Source: Actinomycetes bacterium (lineage in GTDB: Bacteria; Actinomycetota; Acidimicrobiia; Acidimicrobiales; RAAP-2). Taken from it: a stretch of DNA of 63,284 nt. A program made the position numbers and the translations under genes. This document shows, piece after piece, positions 36,486-46,122 of the stretch. The notes below the pieces were generated by a model. That model worked only from the letters and a program-made list of their open reading frames with translations. It was not told the DNA's origin and ran no database searches. The DNA lies in contig JAJYGN010000095.1 of the NCBI GenBank assembly GCA_021790675.1, positions 1 through 63,284 on the forward strand, read 5' to 3'. Positions within the stretch are counted from its first letter, which is position 1. Each line of letters begins with the position of its first letter.

Positions 36486-37690
36486 CGCGCCAGCAGATCC
36501 TTCGCGATGGCCACGACCTGCATCTCGTCCGTGCCCGCGTAGATGCGCAGCACCCGCGCGTCGCGGCTGAGCTGTTCGACGCGGTAGTCGGTCACGTAGC
36601 CGTTGCCCCCGAAGACCTGGATGGCGTCGTCGGCGACCTGGCAGGCGGCCTGGGCCGCGTAGAGCTTCATCGCCGAGGCCTCGGCGAGGGTTGGCGTCGC
36701 GCCGGCCAGGCTGCGCTCGACGTGGGTGAAGACGAGGTTCGCGACGTTCACGCGCGCGACCTCCATCTGGGCGAGCTTGAGCTGGACGAGCTGGAAGTCG
36801 GCGATCGGACGAGACCAGAGCGTGCGCGACTTCGCGTAGTCCACGCTGAGGCGCAGGCACTCCTCGATGATGCCGAGTGCCATCGCCGCCACCCCGGCGC
36901 GCTCGGTGACGAAGTTGTCCTTGGCGCTGGCGCGCCCGCCGCCGCGCGGCGTCTCGCTCTCGCCGAGCAGGCGGTCCGCGCTGGCGCGCACGTCGCTCAA
37001 GAAGACGTCGCCGGTGGGCGAGGCGTGCTGGCCCATCTTGCGCATGGGCGGACGCTGCTCGAGTCCGTCCATGCCGGCGTCGAGCACGAAGGTCAGCACT
37101 GGGCGCTGGCGCACGTCGAGGCCCGAGCCGTCGTCGAGCTTGGCGTAGAGGACGATGGTGTCGGCGTAGGGGCCGTTGGTGATCCAGGTCTTCTGGCCGT
37201 TGAGGACGTAGCCGCCCTCGACGCGCCGCGCGCTGGTGCGCATGCCGCCCAGGGCGTCCGAACCCGAGTCGGGCTCGGTCAGCGCCCAGGCGCCGACCTT
37301 GTCGAGGGTGACGAGATCACGGCCCCAGCGCTCCATCTGGATGGGCGTGCCGAGCTTGGCGATGGTGCCGGCAGCCAGGCCCACTGAGACCCCGAGCGAC
37401 GTGACCAGTCCCGGACTCACCCGGCACAGCTCGATCGTCGACAGCAGCGAGGCCGAGGGGTCCGCGGGGCGCTCGCGGATCTCGACGTTGTCAACCTTGC
37501 GCGCGAGGGACCGCTCGAAGGACTCTAGGGCCATCTCGCGGATGCCGAAGGTGCGATAGAGCAGGCGCAGCACCTCGTAGGGCGGCTCTCCGTTGTGTTC
37601 GAGGTCGTCGAGGCGCGGGCGGATCTCTTCGTCGACGAAGCGGCGCAGCGCCGCGGCGATCGCGCGGTGCTCCGGCGACCACTCGTACAC
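36482..37690 (-). CDS. Acyl-CoA dehydrogenase
   Basis: ALTEPDSGSDALGGMRTSARRVEGGYVLNGQKTWITNG; QVFGGNGYVTDYRVEQLSRDARVLRIYAGTDEMQ. Confidence 0.95.
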   Translation of the reverse strand: MYEWSPEHRAIAAALRRFVDEEIRPRLDDLEHNGEPPYEVLRLLYRTFGIREMALESFERSLARKVDNVEIRERPADPSASLLSTIELCRVSPGLVTSLGVSVGLAAGTIAKLGTPIQMERWGRDLVTLDKVGAWALTEPDSGSDALGGMRTSARRVEGGYVLNGQKTWITNGPYADTIVLYAKLDDGSGLDVRQRPVLTFVLDAGMDGLEQRPPMRKMGQHASPTGDVFLSDVRASADRLLGESETPRGGGRASAKDNFVTERAGVAAMALGIIEECLRLSVDYAKSRTLWSRPIADFQLVQLKLAQMEVARVNVANLVFTHVERSLAGATPTLAEASAMKLYAAQAACQVADDAIQVFGGNGYVTDYRVEQLSRDARVLRIYAGTDEMQVVAIAKDLLAR

Positions 37691-37694
37691 GGCC

Positions 37695-38261
37695 CTACGC
37701 CTCCCAGCTGACTCGCTTCAGGGTGTTGCGGTCCGTGTGCATGACGACGGTGGGGAACTTCTTGTGCTCGATGACCGTGGTCTCGTCGTAGGAGAAGGTG
37801 TCGCCGTTGACCGTGATCGTCACGTCGAAGCGGGTGGTGTGGGCGATGCGGTCTAGGTGCGGGTTCGAGAGGATCCCGTAGACGTTGGATCCAAGGACCG
37901 ACTCGAGTCGAAACGACGTCGCGTCAGGCTCGACGGTGCCGCCGGCGATCAGCGTCTGGGCGCGCGGGATGATGAAACAACGCATCACCTGCTTCTCGGC
38001 GGCGTCCCACATCCAGTAACCGATCTCGGTGTGAAAGGGCAGGTCCTCGCCTTCGCGGTAGATCGCGGTGCGGTAGTCGAGTCCGTAGAGGCACTGATCG
38101 CCGTTATCAACCGGACCGAAGTTCTTGAAGGTGGTCTTCTCACGGTAGGGCGTCTCTTCGATCTTGCCCTCGATGTTGTGATACGAGACGTCGAGGCCGT
38201 CGTAGCCAGATTCCCAGGTGCCGATGAGTCCGGCGAGCGGTCCCCACTCTTCGAAGGCCAT
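37695..38261 (-). CDS. Nitrobindin/FABP-like heme-binding beta-barrel protein
   Basis: WGPLAGLIGTWES start, YGLDYRTAIYREGE.PFHTEIGYWMWD, internal GGTVEPD. Confidence 0.75.
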   Translation of the reverse strand: MAFEEWGPLAGLIGTWESGYDGLDVSYHNIEGKIEETPYREKTTFKNFGPVDNGDQCLYGLDYRTAIYREGEDLPFHTEIGYWMWDAAEKQVMRCFIIPRAQTLIAGGTVEPDATSFRLESVLGSNVYGILSNPHLDRIAHTTRFDVTITVNGDTFSYDETTVIEHKKFPTVVMHTDRNTLKRVSWEA

Positions 38262-38301
38262 GCTGATCTCCTTTGTGGGCGCGCCTCGCCCGAGGATCAT
38301 T

Positions 38302-38913
38302 CTAGGACTCGGCGAGCGTCGAGCCCGAGGGCGTCGCGTCCAGAGCGTCCAGGGCGCCCAGGTGGGCCAGCCCCACGAGGACCGGCGCCACGGCCAGCCA
38401 GGCCTGCGCGTGGGCCCCGGCGATGAACACGGTGAGGATGACGGCCTCGGCGACGACGCGCCGCGTCGGCCAGTTCCCCTCGAGCGCCTCGCCGAGCAGG
38501 CCCGACACGTAGAGGACGTTGACCCCCGGCAGGACCGCCGCGGGTGTCCAGCGACCCAGCAGCGCGCGCGCACCCAGCGCGTAGAGGACGCTGCCCAGCG
38601 TGAGCAGTCCGATCGCGAGGTCCGAGGCCGCGAGCGCGAACCACGTGGGCGAGGGGTGCGCGGTGCCCGGCCAGTGTGCGAGGACGCTCACGAGCAGGCC
38701 GAGCCCGGCGAAGAGGCTTACCACGCCGTAGCGGCGAAGGAACGCTGGCGCCGACGCGTAGGTCGCGATGATCAGGGGCCGCGCGTTGCGCGAGTGCTCG
38801 CTGTAGGGGCGGGTCGTGTCGGACCACTCGGTGCCGGTCCAGACCCGCCACTGGCGTTCACCGCTCGGGTCGGGATACCAGCCCGGCGGCGCGGGCGACG
38901 TCGCGGAAGTCAC
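38302..38913 (-). CDS. DUF2510-domain membrane protein
   Basis: PPGWYPDPSGERQWRVWTGTEWSD motif followed by TM helices. Confidence 0.8.
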   Translation of the reverse strand: MTSATSPAPPGWYPDPSGERQWRVWTGTEWSDTTRPYSEHSRNARPLIIATYASAPAFLRRYGVVSLFAGLGLLVSVLAHWPGTAHPSPTWFALAASDLAIGLLTLGSVLYALGARALLGRWTPAAVLPGVNVLYVSGLLGEALEGNWPTRRVVAEAVILTVFIAGAHAQAWLAVAPVLVGLAHLGALDALDATPSGSTLAES

Positions 38914-38953
38914 CGCTGTAGTCTCCCATAGCTAAGGGGGGAAGGATACGGCG

Positions 38954-40693
38954 ATGACATACGTGCGAGGCGCGGCGGCGCCCACGTCGGGCAACCAGGA
39001 CCGCGGACCGTTCGAGACCTCGGTGCTCGACGCGGCGCTCGAGCGCGTGGCGGCGACGTCAAGCGAGTGGGTGGCGGTGACCCCGCGAGATCGCGCCCGC
39101 CTACTCGAGCGGATCATTGCCGACACCATGTCCGTAGCCGAGGAGTGGAACGACGCGGCCTGCGCGGCCAAGGGTCTCAATCCTCTTGGCCCCGACGGCG
39201 GCGAGGAGCTCTTCAGCGGCGTCGGGACCTTCGTGCGCATGGCCCAGGCCCTGCGCCAGTCGATGCTTGACCTCTCCGCGACGGGCCGTCCGCGCTACCC
39301 CGGCCCTGTACACCACCGTCCGGGGGGTCGCGTCGCGGTCCAGGTGATGCCGGCATCGGTCTTCGAGCGCATCCTCTACGCGGGCGTCTCCGCCGAGGTT
39401 TGGATGGAGCCGGGGGTGAGCGAGAACGAGGTTCGCGCGACCCAGGCCCCGGCGTATCGCGAGCCGCCGGCCGCCGGCGTCGCCCTCGTCCTCGGTGCCG
39501 GCAACGTCGCCTCCCTCGGGCCGCGCGACGTGCTGAGCAAGCTCTTCGCCGACAATCGGGTCGTCGTGTTGAAGGCCAACCCGGTGAATGACTACCTCGT
39601 GCCCTACTGGCAGCGGGCCATGGCCGCGCTGATCGAGCGCGGGTACCTCGCGATTGTCTCGGGCGGGGCCGAGATCGGCGCGTATCTGACGGGCCACGAC
39701 CTCGTCGATGAGATTCACGTCACGGGCAGCGACAAGACCCACGACGCGATCGTCTTCGGAGCCGGTGAGGAGGGCGAGCGGCGCAAGTGGGCGCGCGATC
39801 CTTTGATCACCAAGCCGGTCACTTGCGAGCTGGGCAATGTTTCGCCGGTCGTCATCGTGCCCGGCGAGTGGAGCGAAGCCGAGATCGCCTACCAGGCGGC
39901 GCACGTGGCCACGATGCTCGTCAATAACGCCGGATTCAACTGCCTGAGCCCGCGCGTGCTGATCACCCACGACGGCTGGGCCCAGCGCGAGGCGTTCCTC
40001 GCCGCCCTCGAGGCCACGTTCGCCGCGATCCCCACCCGGCGCGCCTACTACCCCGAGGCCCGCGCGCGTTGGGACTCATTCATCGCGGCGTACCCCGACG
40101 CGCGCCAGATCGGCGACGCGCCGGGCGAGAACCTGCCCTGGACCCTGGTGCGCGACGTCGACGCGAGCGACACGACCCATATGTGTCTCAACGTGGAGGC
40201 GTTCTGCGCTCTCACGAGTGAGACCGCGCTGGCGGCTGACTCGCCCGCCCAGTTCGTCGAGCGGGCAGTCGACTTCTGCAACGACGTAGTCTGGGGAACA
40301 CTGTCGATGACGATCCTGGCGGACCCGCGCACGATGGCGGACCCCGTCACCGGCGCGGCCATCGAGCGGGCGATCGCCGATCTGCGCTACGGATCCATCG
40401 GCGTCAACCTCTGGCACGCGATGAGTTTCGCCTTCTCGACCACCACCTGGGGCGCCTACCCGGGACACGACATCACCGACATCCAGTCGGGGGTGGGAAT
40501 CGTGGGCAACGCCTTCCTCTTCGCCCGACCCCAGAAGTCGGTTGTGCGCGGGCCGTTCGTCTCGCGTCCGGCGCCGCCATGGTTCGCCACCAACCCGTAC
40601 GGCGCCACGGTGATGCGCAAACTTCTGGCCTTCGAGGCACGCCCGTCGTGGTTACGGCTGCCCGGCCTGCTGGCCGCTGCGGTGCGGCGTTAG
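38954..40693 (+). CDS. Aldehyde dehydrogenase-family protein
   Basis: VCCELGNVSPV-type motif (VTCELGNVSPVVIV), NNAGFNCLSPRV catalytic Cys region. Confidence 0.8.
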   Translation: MTYVRGAAAPTSGNQDRGPFETSVLDAALERVAATSSEWVAVTPRDRARLLERIIADTMSVAEEWNDAACAAKGLNPLGPDGGEELFSGVGTFVRMAQALRQSMLDLSATGRPRYPGPVHHRPGGRVAVQVMPASVFERILYAGVSAEVWMEPGVSENEVRATQAPAYREPPAAGVALVLGAGNVASLGPRDVLSKLFADNRVVVLKANPVNDYLVPYWQRAMAALIERGYLAIVSGGAEIGAYLTGHDLVDEIHVTGSDKTHDAIVFGAGEEGERRKWARDPLITKPVTCELGNVSPVVIVPGEWSEAEIAYQAAHVATMLVNNAGFNCLSPRVLITHDGWAQREAFLAALEATFAAIPTRRAYYPEARARWDSFIAAYPDARQIGDAPGENLPWTLVRDVDASDTTHMCLNVEAFCALTSETALAADSPAQFVERAVDFCNDVVWGTLSMTILADPRTMADPVTGAAIERAIADLRYGSIGVNLWHAMSFAFSTTTWGAYPGHDITDIQSGVGIVGNAFLFARPQKSVVRGPFVSRPAPPWFATNPYGATVMRKLLAFEARPSWLRLPGLLAAAVRR

Positions 40694-41703
40694 TTGGAAA
40701 GTGCGACGAGAGTGCTCGCGCCGATCGCGACACAGGTGTGGACAGCACAGGCCGCTCCGATCAGGGGCTCGGGAACGTAGGCGAGCGCAAGGGCGTGCAC
40801 GCGGCGCTTCAGAACGCGAGCGAGCGAACCCTGGCCACTCGGCGTCTGTCCCGCCACGACGCAGTGGGTCAAGTCCGAGCAGGCGATCGCGCGCGTCGAC
40901 GGGTTAAGCGCGAGCGTCGTCCAGGTCGCGCCGAGGTCGCGGGTGCGCACCAGGGCGGCGCCGCCGCCCACGGCGAGGGCCGCGCAGTACGTGGACCAGC
41001 AGGTGAGATCGCCCAGCGAGCGCCACGTGCTCGACGCCGCGAGTGCCGTCCACGTTGCTCCCGCGTCGCTTGTCGACTCCAAGAGGACCTCCGTCGCGGC
41101 GCTCGCAGCAACGAGGCAGGTCGCCGCTGAGCACGAGAGGGCCGTCACGGTCGCATTCTGTGTCCAGGGCATCGCCACTGGCGTCGTCCACGTCGCACCC
41201 GCGTCGCTCGTAAAGGCGAGTCGCGCGGGGCCTAACACGCTCGTCGAGTCCACGAGCGCGCACGCGCTGTCACTCGAGCACGACAGCGCGCGAAGGTCTT
41301 GGGCTGCGGCCGGTGCGGTCAGCGGGCTCAACGTGTGCGATGTCGCGTCAAATCGCCACAGGAACGTTCCGGCGGGCTGCGCACCGCCGACGAGACAGGT
41401 CGTCGCGGCGCACGAGATTGCCTCGATTCGCGCCGACGGCGCTGTCGGGGCCGCCAGGGAGTGCCAAGGACCGCGCGTTCCGCGGTACTCGGCCACGGCG
41501 CTGAGTCCACCGAGACGATTCGACGCCCCGACGGCGAGACAGGTGCCGCTCGTCGTGCAGCCGACGCTGGACAACGGGACTTCGATGCTGGCCGAGGGCA
41601 CGCCGGTAACTGGCGGGGCCGCTGCCGGCGCGGACCCGCAGGCCGACAGGAGGAGCGACGCCGCGGCGATGCCTATCGGGCGCCCCTTTCGCAGAATCCT
41701 CAT
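40690..41703 (-). CDS. Lipoprotein with 7 Cys-pair beta-propeller-like repeats
   Basis: Lipobox LLLSAC; seven C-x(4-5)-C repeats such as ISCAATTCLVGG, LSCSAATCLVAA, IACSDLTHCVVAG. Confidence 0.7.
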   Translation of the reverse strand: MRILRKGRPIGIAAASLLLSACGSAPAAAPPVTGVPSASIEVPLSSVGCTTSGTCLAVGASNRLGGLSAVAEYRGTRGPWHSLAAPTAPSARIEAISCAATTCLVGGAQPAGTFLWRFDATSHTLSPLTAPAAAQDLRALSCSSDSACALVDSTSVLGPARLAFTSDAGATWTTPVAMPWTQNATVTALSCSAATCLVAASAATEVLLESTSDAGATWTALAASSTWRSLGDLTCWSTYCAALAVGGGAALVRTRDLGATWTTLALNPSTRAIACSDLTHCVVAGQTPSGQGSLARVLKRRVHALALAYVPEPLIGAACAVHTCVAIGASTLVALSN

Positions 41704-41802
41704 CGCACTCACTCCTCGGGGCGACGCGGCGTCGGTCGCTGGGACGATGTTACGGGGCTCGGGTAACGCCGATGGCGCACGTCCAGACCTAGCCTGGGCC
41801 TG

Positions 41803-42951
41803 GTGAGCTGGGTCGACCTCTTCATTCTCGCGGTTCTCGTGCTCGCAGGGCTGCGCGGGTGGGTCGCCGGCGCCTTGCGACAGCTCGGCGGACTGGTCGG
41901 ATTCCTGGTGGGATTCCTCCTGGGCGTGCAGTTCGCCCCGGCGCTCGCGACTCGCATCACGCAGTCCGCGTGGCGTCCGGGCATCGCCATCGGGCTCATT
42001 TTGGGATGCGCCATCGTGGTGTCCTCCCTCGGGCACCTCGGGGGCGCGGCGGTCAGTCGCGCCCTGCACGCGGTCAAGCTCGGGCTCGTCGACCGTCTGG
42101 GCGGAGTCGCGGTCGGAGTCGTCGGCGCGTTGCTTCTGTGCTGGCTGGTGGCGGGACTCCTCGCCTCGACGGCGTGGGGGTCGCTCGCCGGAGGCATCCA
42201 GAACTCGGCGGTATTGAGGTTCCTTGACACCACGTTGCCGCCGGTGCCGGCGGTCGAAGCGCGCGTGCAGGCGCTCTTTCGCGGCGTGGACTTTCCCAAC
42301 GTCTTCGCGACACTCATCTCGCCGATGCCTCCCAATACCGGACCGGTCACGCTCGGTCCGCTCGAGCCCAACCTCGCCCAGCCGACGTCGGTCGTGAAGA
42401 TCCTCGCCGGCGGGGGTTGCTCGGTGAACCACGAAGGGACCGGATTCTTCGTGGCGCCCCACGAGGTCGTCACCAACGCGCACGTGGTGGCCGGGTCGCA
42501 CGTGGTGACCGTGGGAGGCTCACCCGCGAGCGTCGTGCTCTTCGATCCTCTCCAAGACGTGGCCGTGCTGCGAGTGAGCGGTCTGACGGAGGGTCCGCTC
42601 GCTCTCGACAACCGGACTCCGGCCCCCGGCACCGCCGCGCGCGTCGTGGGCTTCCCCCTTAACGGCACGCGCACCGGCGCACCGGCGGTCGTTCGCGGCG
42701 ACGTCTCGGGTCAGGCCCGTGACATCTACAACCGCCAGCTCTTCACGCGCACGCTCGAAGTCGTCAGCGTCGACGTGCAACCGGGGAATTCGGGCAGCCC
42801 CCTGCTCGTGCAGGGTCGCGTCGCGGGCGTCATCGTCTCCAAGTCACTCAGTGAGGCCCAGACCGCGTACGCGATCCCGGTCTCGGTCCTTCGCGCCGAC
42901 CTCGCCCACGTGGCGGGCGCGCCGGTGTCGACCCAGGGCTGCGCGCCCTAG
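41803..42951 (+). CDS. MarP-family membrane serine protease (CvpA-like TM domain plus trypsin-like domain)
   Basis: Four N-terminal TMs; TNAHVVAG, DPLQDVAVLRV, QPGNSGSPLL. Confidence 0.9.
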   Translation: MSWVDLFILAVLVLAGLRGWVAGALRQLGGLVGFLVGFLLGVQFAPALATRITQSAWRPGIAIGLILGCAIVVSSLGHLGGAAVSRALHAVKLGLVDRLGGVAVGVVGALLLCWLVAGLLASTAWGSLAGGIQNSAVLRFLDTTLPPVPAVEARVQALFRGVDFPNVFATLISPMPPNTGPVTLGPLEPNLAQPTSVVKILAGGGCSVNHEGTGFFVAPHEVVTNAHVVAGSHVVTVGGSPASVVLFDPLQDVAVLRVSGLTEGPLALDNRTPAPGTAARVVGFPLNGTRTGAPAVVRGDVSGQARDIYNRQLFTRTLEVVSVDVQPGNSGSPLLVQGRVAGVIVSKSLSEAQTAYAIPVSVLRADLAHVAGAPVSTQGCAP

Positions 42952-44285
42952 CTGGCCGCGCGCACCGCCGCGGCGAGAACGCTGAGTCCGTCGGCCAGCT
43001 GCTCGTCGCTGATCACCAGCGGCGGCAGCAGACGGATTACGTTGCCGTAGGTGCCACACGCCAGGGCGATGACGCCCTGGGAGTTGCAGTACGAGACGAT
43101 CGACTTTGCGGCCGCCGCGTTGGGCTTCTTGGTACCCGGCTCGACCAGCTCGAAGGCGATCATCGCTCCGCGCCCGCGCACCTCGCCGATGATGGCGACG
43201 TCCTGGGCCAGGGAGTTTAGGTGCGCGAGCATGGCCGCGCCGAGCTCGCGGGCCCGGCCCGCGAGGTCGCGATCGCGCATCACCTTTATCGTCGCCAGCG
43301 CGGCGGCGGCGGCGACGGGGTTGCCGCCGTAGGTGCCGCCGAGTCCACCCTCGTGCACCGCGTTCATCAGCTCGGCGCGGCCGGTGACTCCCGCGAGCGG
43401 CATGCCGCCGGCGAGGCCCTTGGCCGTCGTGACGATGTCGGGGATGACCCCCTCGTGGTTCACCGCGAACCAGTCACCGGTGCGGCAGAAGCCGCTCTGG
43501 ATCTCGTCAGCGATGAAGACGACGCCGTTCTTCTTGGTCCAGGCCGACAGTGCTGGCAGGAAGCCCTCGGCCGGCACGACGAACCCTCCTTCGCCCTGGA
43601 TGGGCTCGATGAGCAGGGCCGCGACGTTGTGCGCACCCACCTGGGACTCGATCTCGCCGATCGCGCGCGCGGCCGCCTCAGCGCCGGAGAGCCCGTCGTG
43701 GAAGGGATAGCTCATCGGCACGCGGTAGATCTCGGGCGCGAAGGGTCCGAAGCGGTCCTTGTACGGCATGTTCTTCGCGGTCAGGGCCATGGTCAGGTTG
43801 GTACGCCCGTGGTAGGCGTGGTCGAAGACGATGACCGCCGGGCGACCCGTGGCCAGGCGCGCGACCTTGACCGCATTCTCCACCGCTTCGGCGCCGGAGT
43901 TGAACAGGGCGGTGGTCTTGGCGTGGTCGCCCGGAGTCAGGCGGGCCAGCTCCTCGCAGACCTCGACGTAGTTCGCATAGGGGGTGACCATGAAGCACGT
44001 GTGGGTGAAGTTGGCGACCTGTGCAGAGACGGCCTCGATGACTTCGGGCACGGCGTGGCCGATCGAGACGACCGCGATTCCTGACCCGAGGTCGAGCAGG
44101 TGGTTGCCGTCGACGTCTTCGAGGATGGCGCCCTCGGCGCGTTCAATGTAGACCGGAAAGCCGTTGGACAGACCCGCGCTGACGACGGCCTGACGGCGTT
44201 CGTGCAGTGCTCGCGACTTCGGCCCGGGGACTTCGGTGACCAGCTTGCGCTCGGTGCCGAGCGATGAAGAAAGTGACGAAACCAC
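42948..44285 (-). CDS. gabT: 4-aminobutyrate aminotransferase
   Basis: Class III PLP aminotransferase: FNSGAEAVENAVKVAR, VFIADEIQSGFCRTGDWFA, TTAKGLAGGMPLAGVTGR. Confidence 0.92.
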   Translation of the reverse strand: MVSSLSSSLGTERKLVTEVPGPKSRALHERRQAVVSAGLSNGFPVYIERAEGAILEDVDGNHLLDLGSGIAVVSIGHAVPEVIEAVSAQVANFTHTCFMVTPYANYVEVCEELARLTPGDHAKTTALFNSGAEAVENAVKVARLATGRPAVIVFDHAYHGRTNLTMALTAKNMPYKDRFGPFAPEIYRVPMSYPFHDGLSGAEAAARAIGEIESQVGAHNVAALLIEPIQGEGGFVVPAEGFLPALSAWTKKNGVVFIADEIQSGFCRTGDWFAVNHEGVIPDIVTTAKGLAGGMPLAGVTGRAELMNAVHEGGLGGTYGGNPVAAAAALATIKVMRDRDLAGRARELGAAMLAHLNSLAQDVAIIGEVRGRGAMIAFELVEPGTKKPNAAAAKSIVSYCNSQGVIALACGTYGNVIRLLPPLVISDEQLADGLSVLAAAVRAAS

Positions 44286-44368
44286 GGTGACTCCTCAGGG
44301 ACTTGACTGGCGACTCGCCAGTCGCTGCCAGCGTAGTTCCACCTCCGCGAACCTCACCAGATCGAGAA

Positions 44369-44402
44369 ACACGCAACGGGTGGCCGAAGCCACCCGTTGC
44401 GT
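44369..44402 (-). terminator. tRNA-Ser terminator
   Basis: 15-bp perfect stem CACGCAACGGGTGGC-CGAA-GCCACCCGTTGCGTG; the minus strand continues TTTCTCG. Confidence 0.75.
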
Positions 44403-44407
44403 GCTGG

Positions 44408-44492
44408 CGGAGGAGGTGGGATTTGAACCCACGGTGCCCGTAGACACAGCAGTTTTCGAGACTGCCCGATTCGGCCGCTCTCGCACCCCTCC
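44408..44492 (-). tRNA. tRNA-Ser(CGA)
   Basis: Minus strand GGAGGGGTGCGAGAGCGGCCGAATCGGGCAGTCTCGAAAACTGC...GTGGGTTCAAATCCCACCTCCTCCG with long variable arm. Confidence 0.95.
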
Positions 44493-44769
44493 GTGCACCA
44501 GTCTATCGGCGTGGCGTCGTGGGCTTCAGGGGCCCCTGGCACCATGCAGTCCGCCCGTCGTATGTTGCGGTGAGATTTTGCACTTCGTCGGGGGAGGGAC
44601 CATGACGGTCCATGGATGGTTACGACGTGCGATCTCGAGGTTCGCCGCCGCTCACGGGGACTCGCAGTGGTGGCTGCATCCGGTGGTGCCGGCGCGTCGT
44701 CGATGAGCACGCGGTGGGGCTGGGGACGCCTACTCCATGTCGAATCCGGGCGATACCGATACTGGAGTG

Positions 44770-44982
44770 ACCGGGTGCAAGGTGACATCGCGATCGAGCC
44801 GTGGTCCTTTGGCACGTCGCGCTTCGCGGCCGGCTCGCCCGACGGCCGAGAGTTTCGGCCGGGTCACCACGGCCGGCATGATCGTCATCGCGGGTGAGAA
44901 GTGGCGTGGCGTCGCCGATGAGAACCTCAAAGAGACGCTGACGATGACGTACTCAAGAGTGGCGATCTCCTACAAGCCCTAG
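44770..44982 (+). pseudogene. Possible degenerate Hcp-like (T6SS tube family) remnant
   Basis: GDIAIEPWSFGTS in one frame and ENLKETLTMTYSRVAISYKP in another; no intact ORF. Confidence 0.25.
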
Positions 44983-45014
44983 GCAGAGCTCCCGCCATTT
45001 CCTAGAGTGGCGAG

Positions 45015-45503
45015 GTGAGCAACGCCACGTCCTCGGATGAGACCTTCATGGCGATCGCACTCGCCGCGGCACGCGCGGCCGCGACCCACAACGACGTGCC
45101 GATCGGCTGTGTCGTGGTGGTCGGTGACGAAGTCGTGGCGACGGGGGAGAACCGGCGTGAAGTCGACGCCGATCCTACGGCGCACGCCGAGATAGTGGCG
45201 CTACGCGCGGCCGCCGAGGCCCGGGGCCGCTGGCGCCTCGAGGACGCCACCGTCTACGTAAGCGTCGAGCCGTGCGTGATGTGCGCGGGGGCTCTGCTGA
45301 ACGCACGCGTGGCGCGCGTCGTGATCGGCGTCCTCGACGAGAAGGCTGGCGCAGTGGGCTCTCGCTACAACGTCCTCGCCGATCCTCGGCTCTTGCACGA
45401 GGTGCCGGTCACTTACGACGTCGAGGCCGAGGCGTCGGTTGCTCTCCTGCGCGAGTTCTTCGCGGCTCGTCGAGGCGCGGATCCGCATGTGGACGACGAC
45501 TAA
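45015..45503 (+). CDS. tadA: tRNA-specific adenosine deaminase
   Basis: DPTAHAEIVALRAAAE, YVSVEPCVMCAGALLNARVARVVIG. Confidence 0.95.
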   Translation: MSNATSSDETFMAIALAAARAAATHNDVPIGCVVVVGDEVVATGENRREVDADPTAHAEIVALRAAAEARGRWRLEDATVYVSVEPCVMCAGALLNARVARVVIGVLDEKAGAVGSRYNVLADPRLLHEVPVTYDVEAEASVALLREFFAARRGADPHVDDD

Positions 45504-45515
45504 ACGGACACGACT

Positions 45516-45555
45516 ACGGCCGGCCGTTGGACTTCGTGGTCCAACGGCCGGCCGT
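45516..45555. terminator. Bidirectional hairpin terminator
   Basis: 17-bp perfect stem ACGGCCGGCCGTTGGAC / GTCCAACGGCCGGCCGT between convergent genes. Confidence 0.75.
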
Positions 45556-45570
45556 TGAGTGATCGGTTAA

Positions 45571-45942
45571 CTACGCCGAGACGGACGTGGCGAGGATCAC
45601 CGACGTGGACTTGCCGACGTAGTGCCCGGTTACCGTGACGATGGCGCCCTTGGTGATCGAGGCAGCGTGACCCTTGGTGAACTTTGCCGCCTTGAAGTCG
45701 ACGCGGTACGTCTTGGCGCCGTCCTTGAACCAGAAGATGTCCTTCGACGCCTCGGTCTTGACTACGGCGCCGCGCAGCGTGACGACGGCGCTCTTGGTGG
45801 CCGTCGGGTGAGTCGTCTTCGTCTTCGCGTGGGTGGCGGTCGTGGTGGTCGTCGCGCCCGCCGTTGCCGTCAGGGCCGCCGCGCCGAGCGTTCCGACTGA
45901 GAGGACCGCGGGAAGAATGATCTTGGCAATCTTGGTGTTCAT
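45571..45942 (-). CDS. Small secreted protein of unknown function
   Basis: Signal peptide MNTKIAKIILPAVLSVGTLGAAALTATAGA; beta-rich mature region. Confidence 0.65.
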   Translation of the reverse strand: MNTKIAKIILPAVLSVGTLGAAALTATAGATTTTTATHAKTKTTHPTATKSAVVTLRGAVVKTEASKDIFWFKDGAKTYRVDFKAAKFTKGHAASITKGAIVTVTGHYVGKSTSVILATSVSA

Positions 45943-46122
45943 GGTGGTGTTCTCCTGTTTGGATAGGGTGACTGACCTCCACCCGACCCTCCGCGGTGGG
46001 GTCGAAGTGGACGTCAGATCAACGGTAACGATGGTGTCGGCGCGCTCGCCGTCACGTACGTCCAAGAATTGGTAAAGGTTGGCCCGCGCGAGCGGTCCTT
46101 CACGATCCTTTTACGCTTTTCT

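Noticed and set aside
41704-42501. N-terminal extension of the 603-aa minus-strand ORF 40690-42501
   Set aside because: Antisense to the MarP-like protease; a lipoprotein signal peptide begins at 41703, which is the likely real start.
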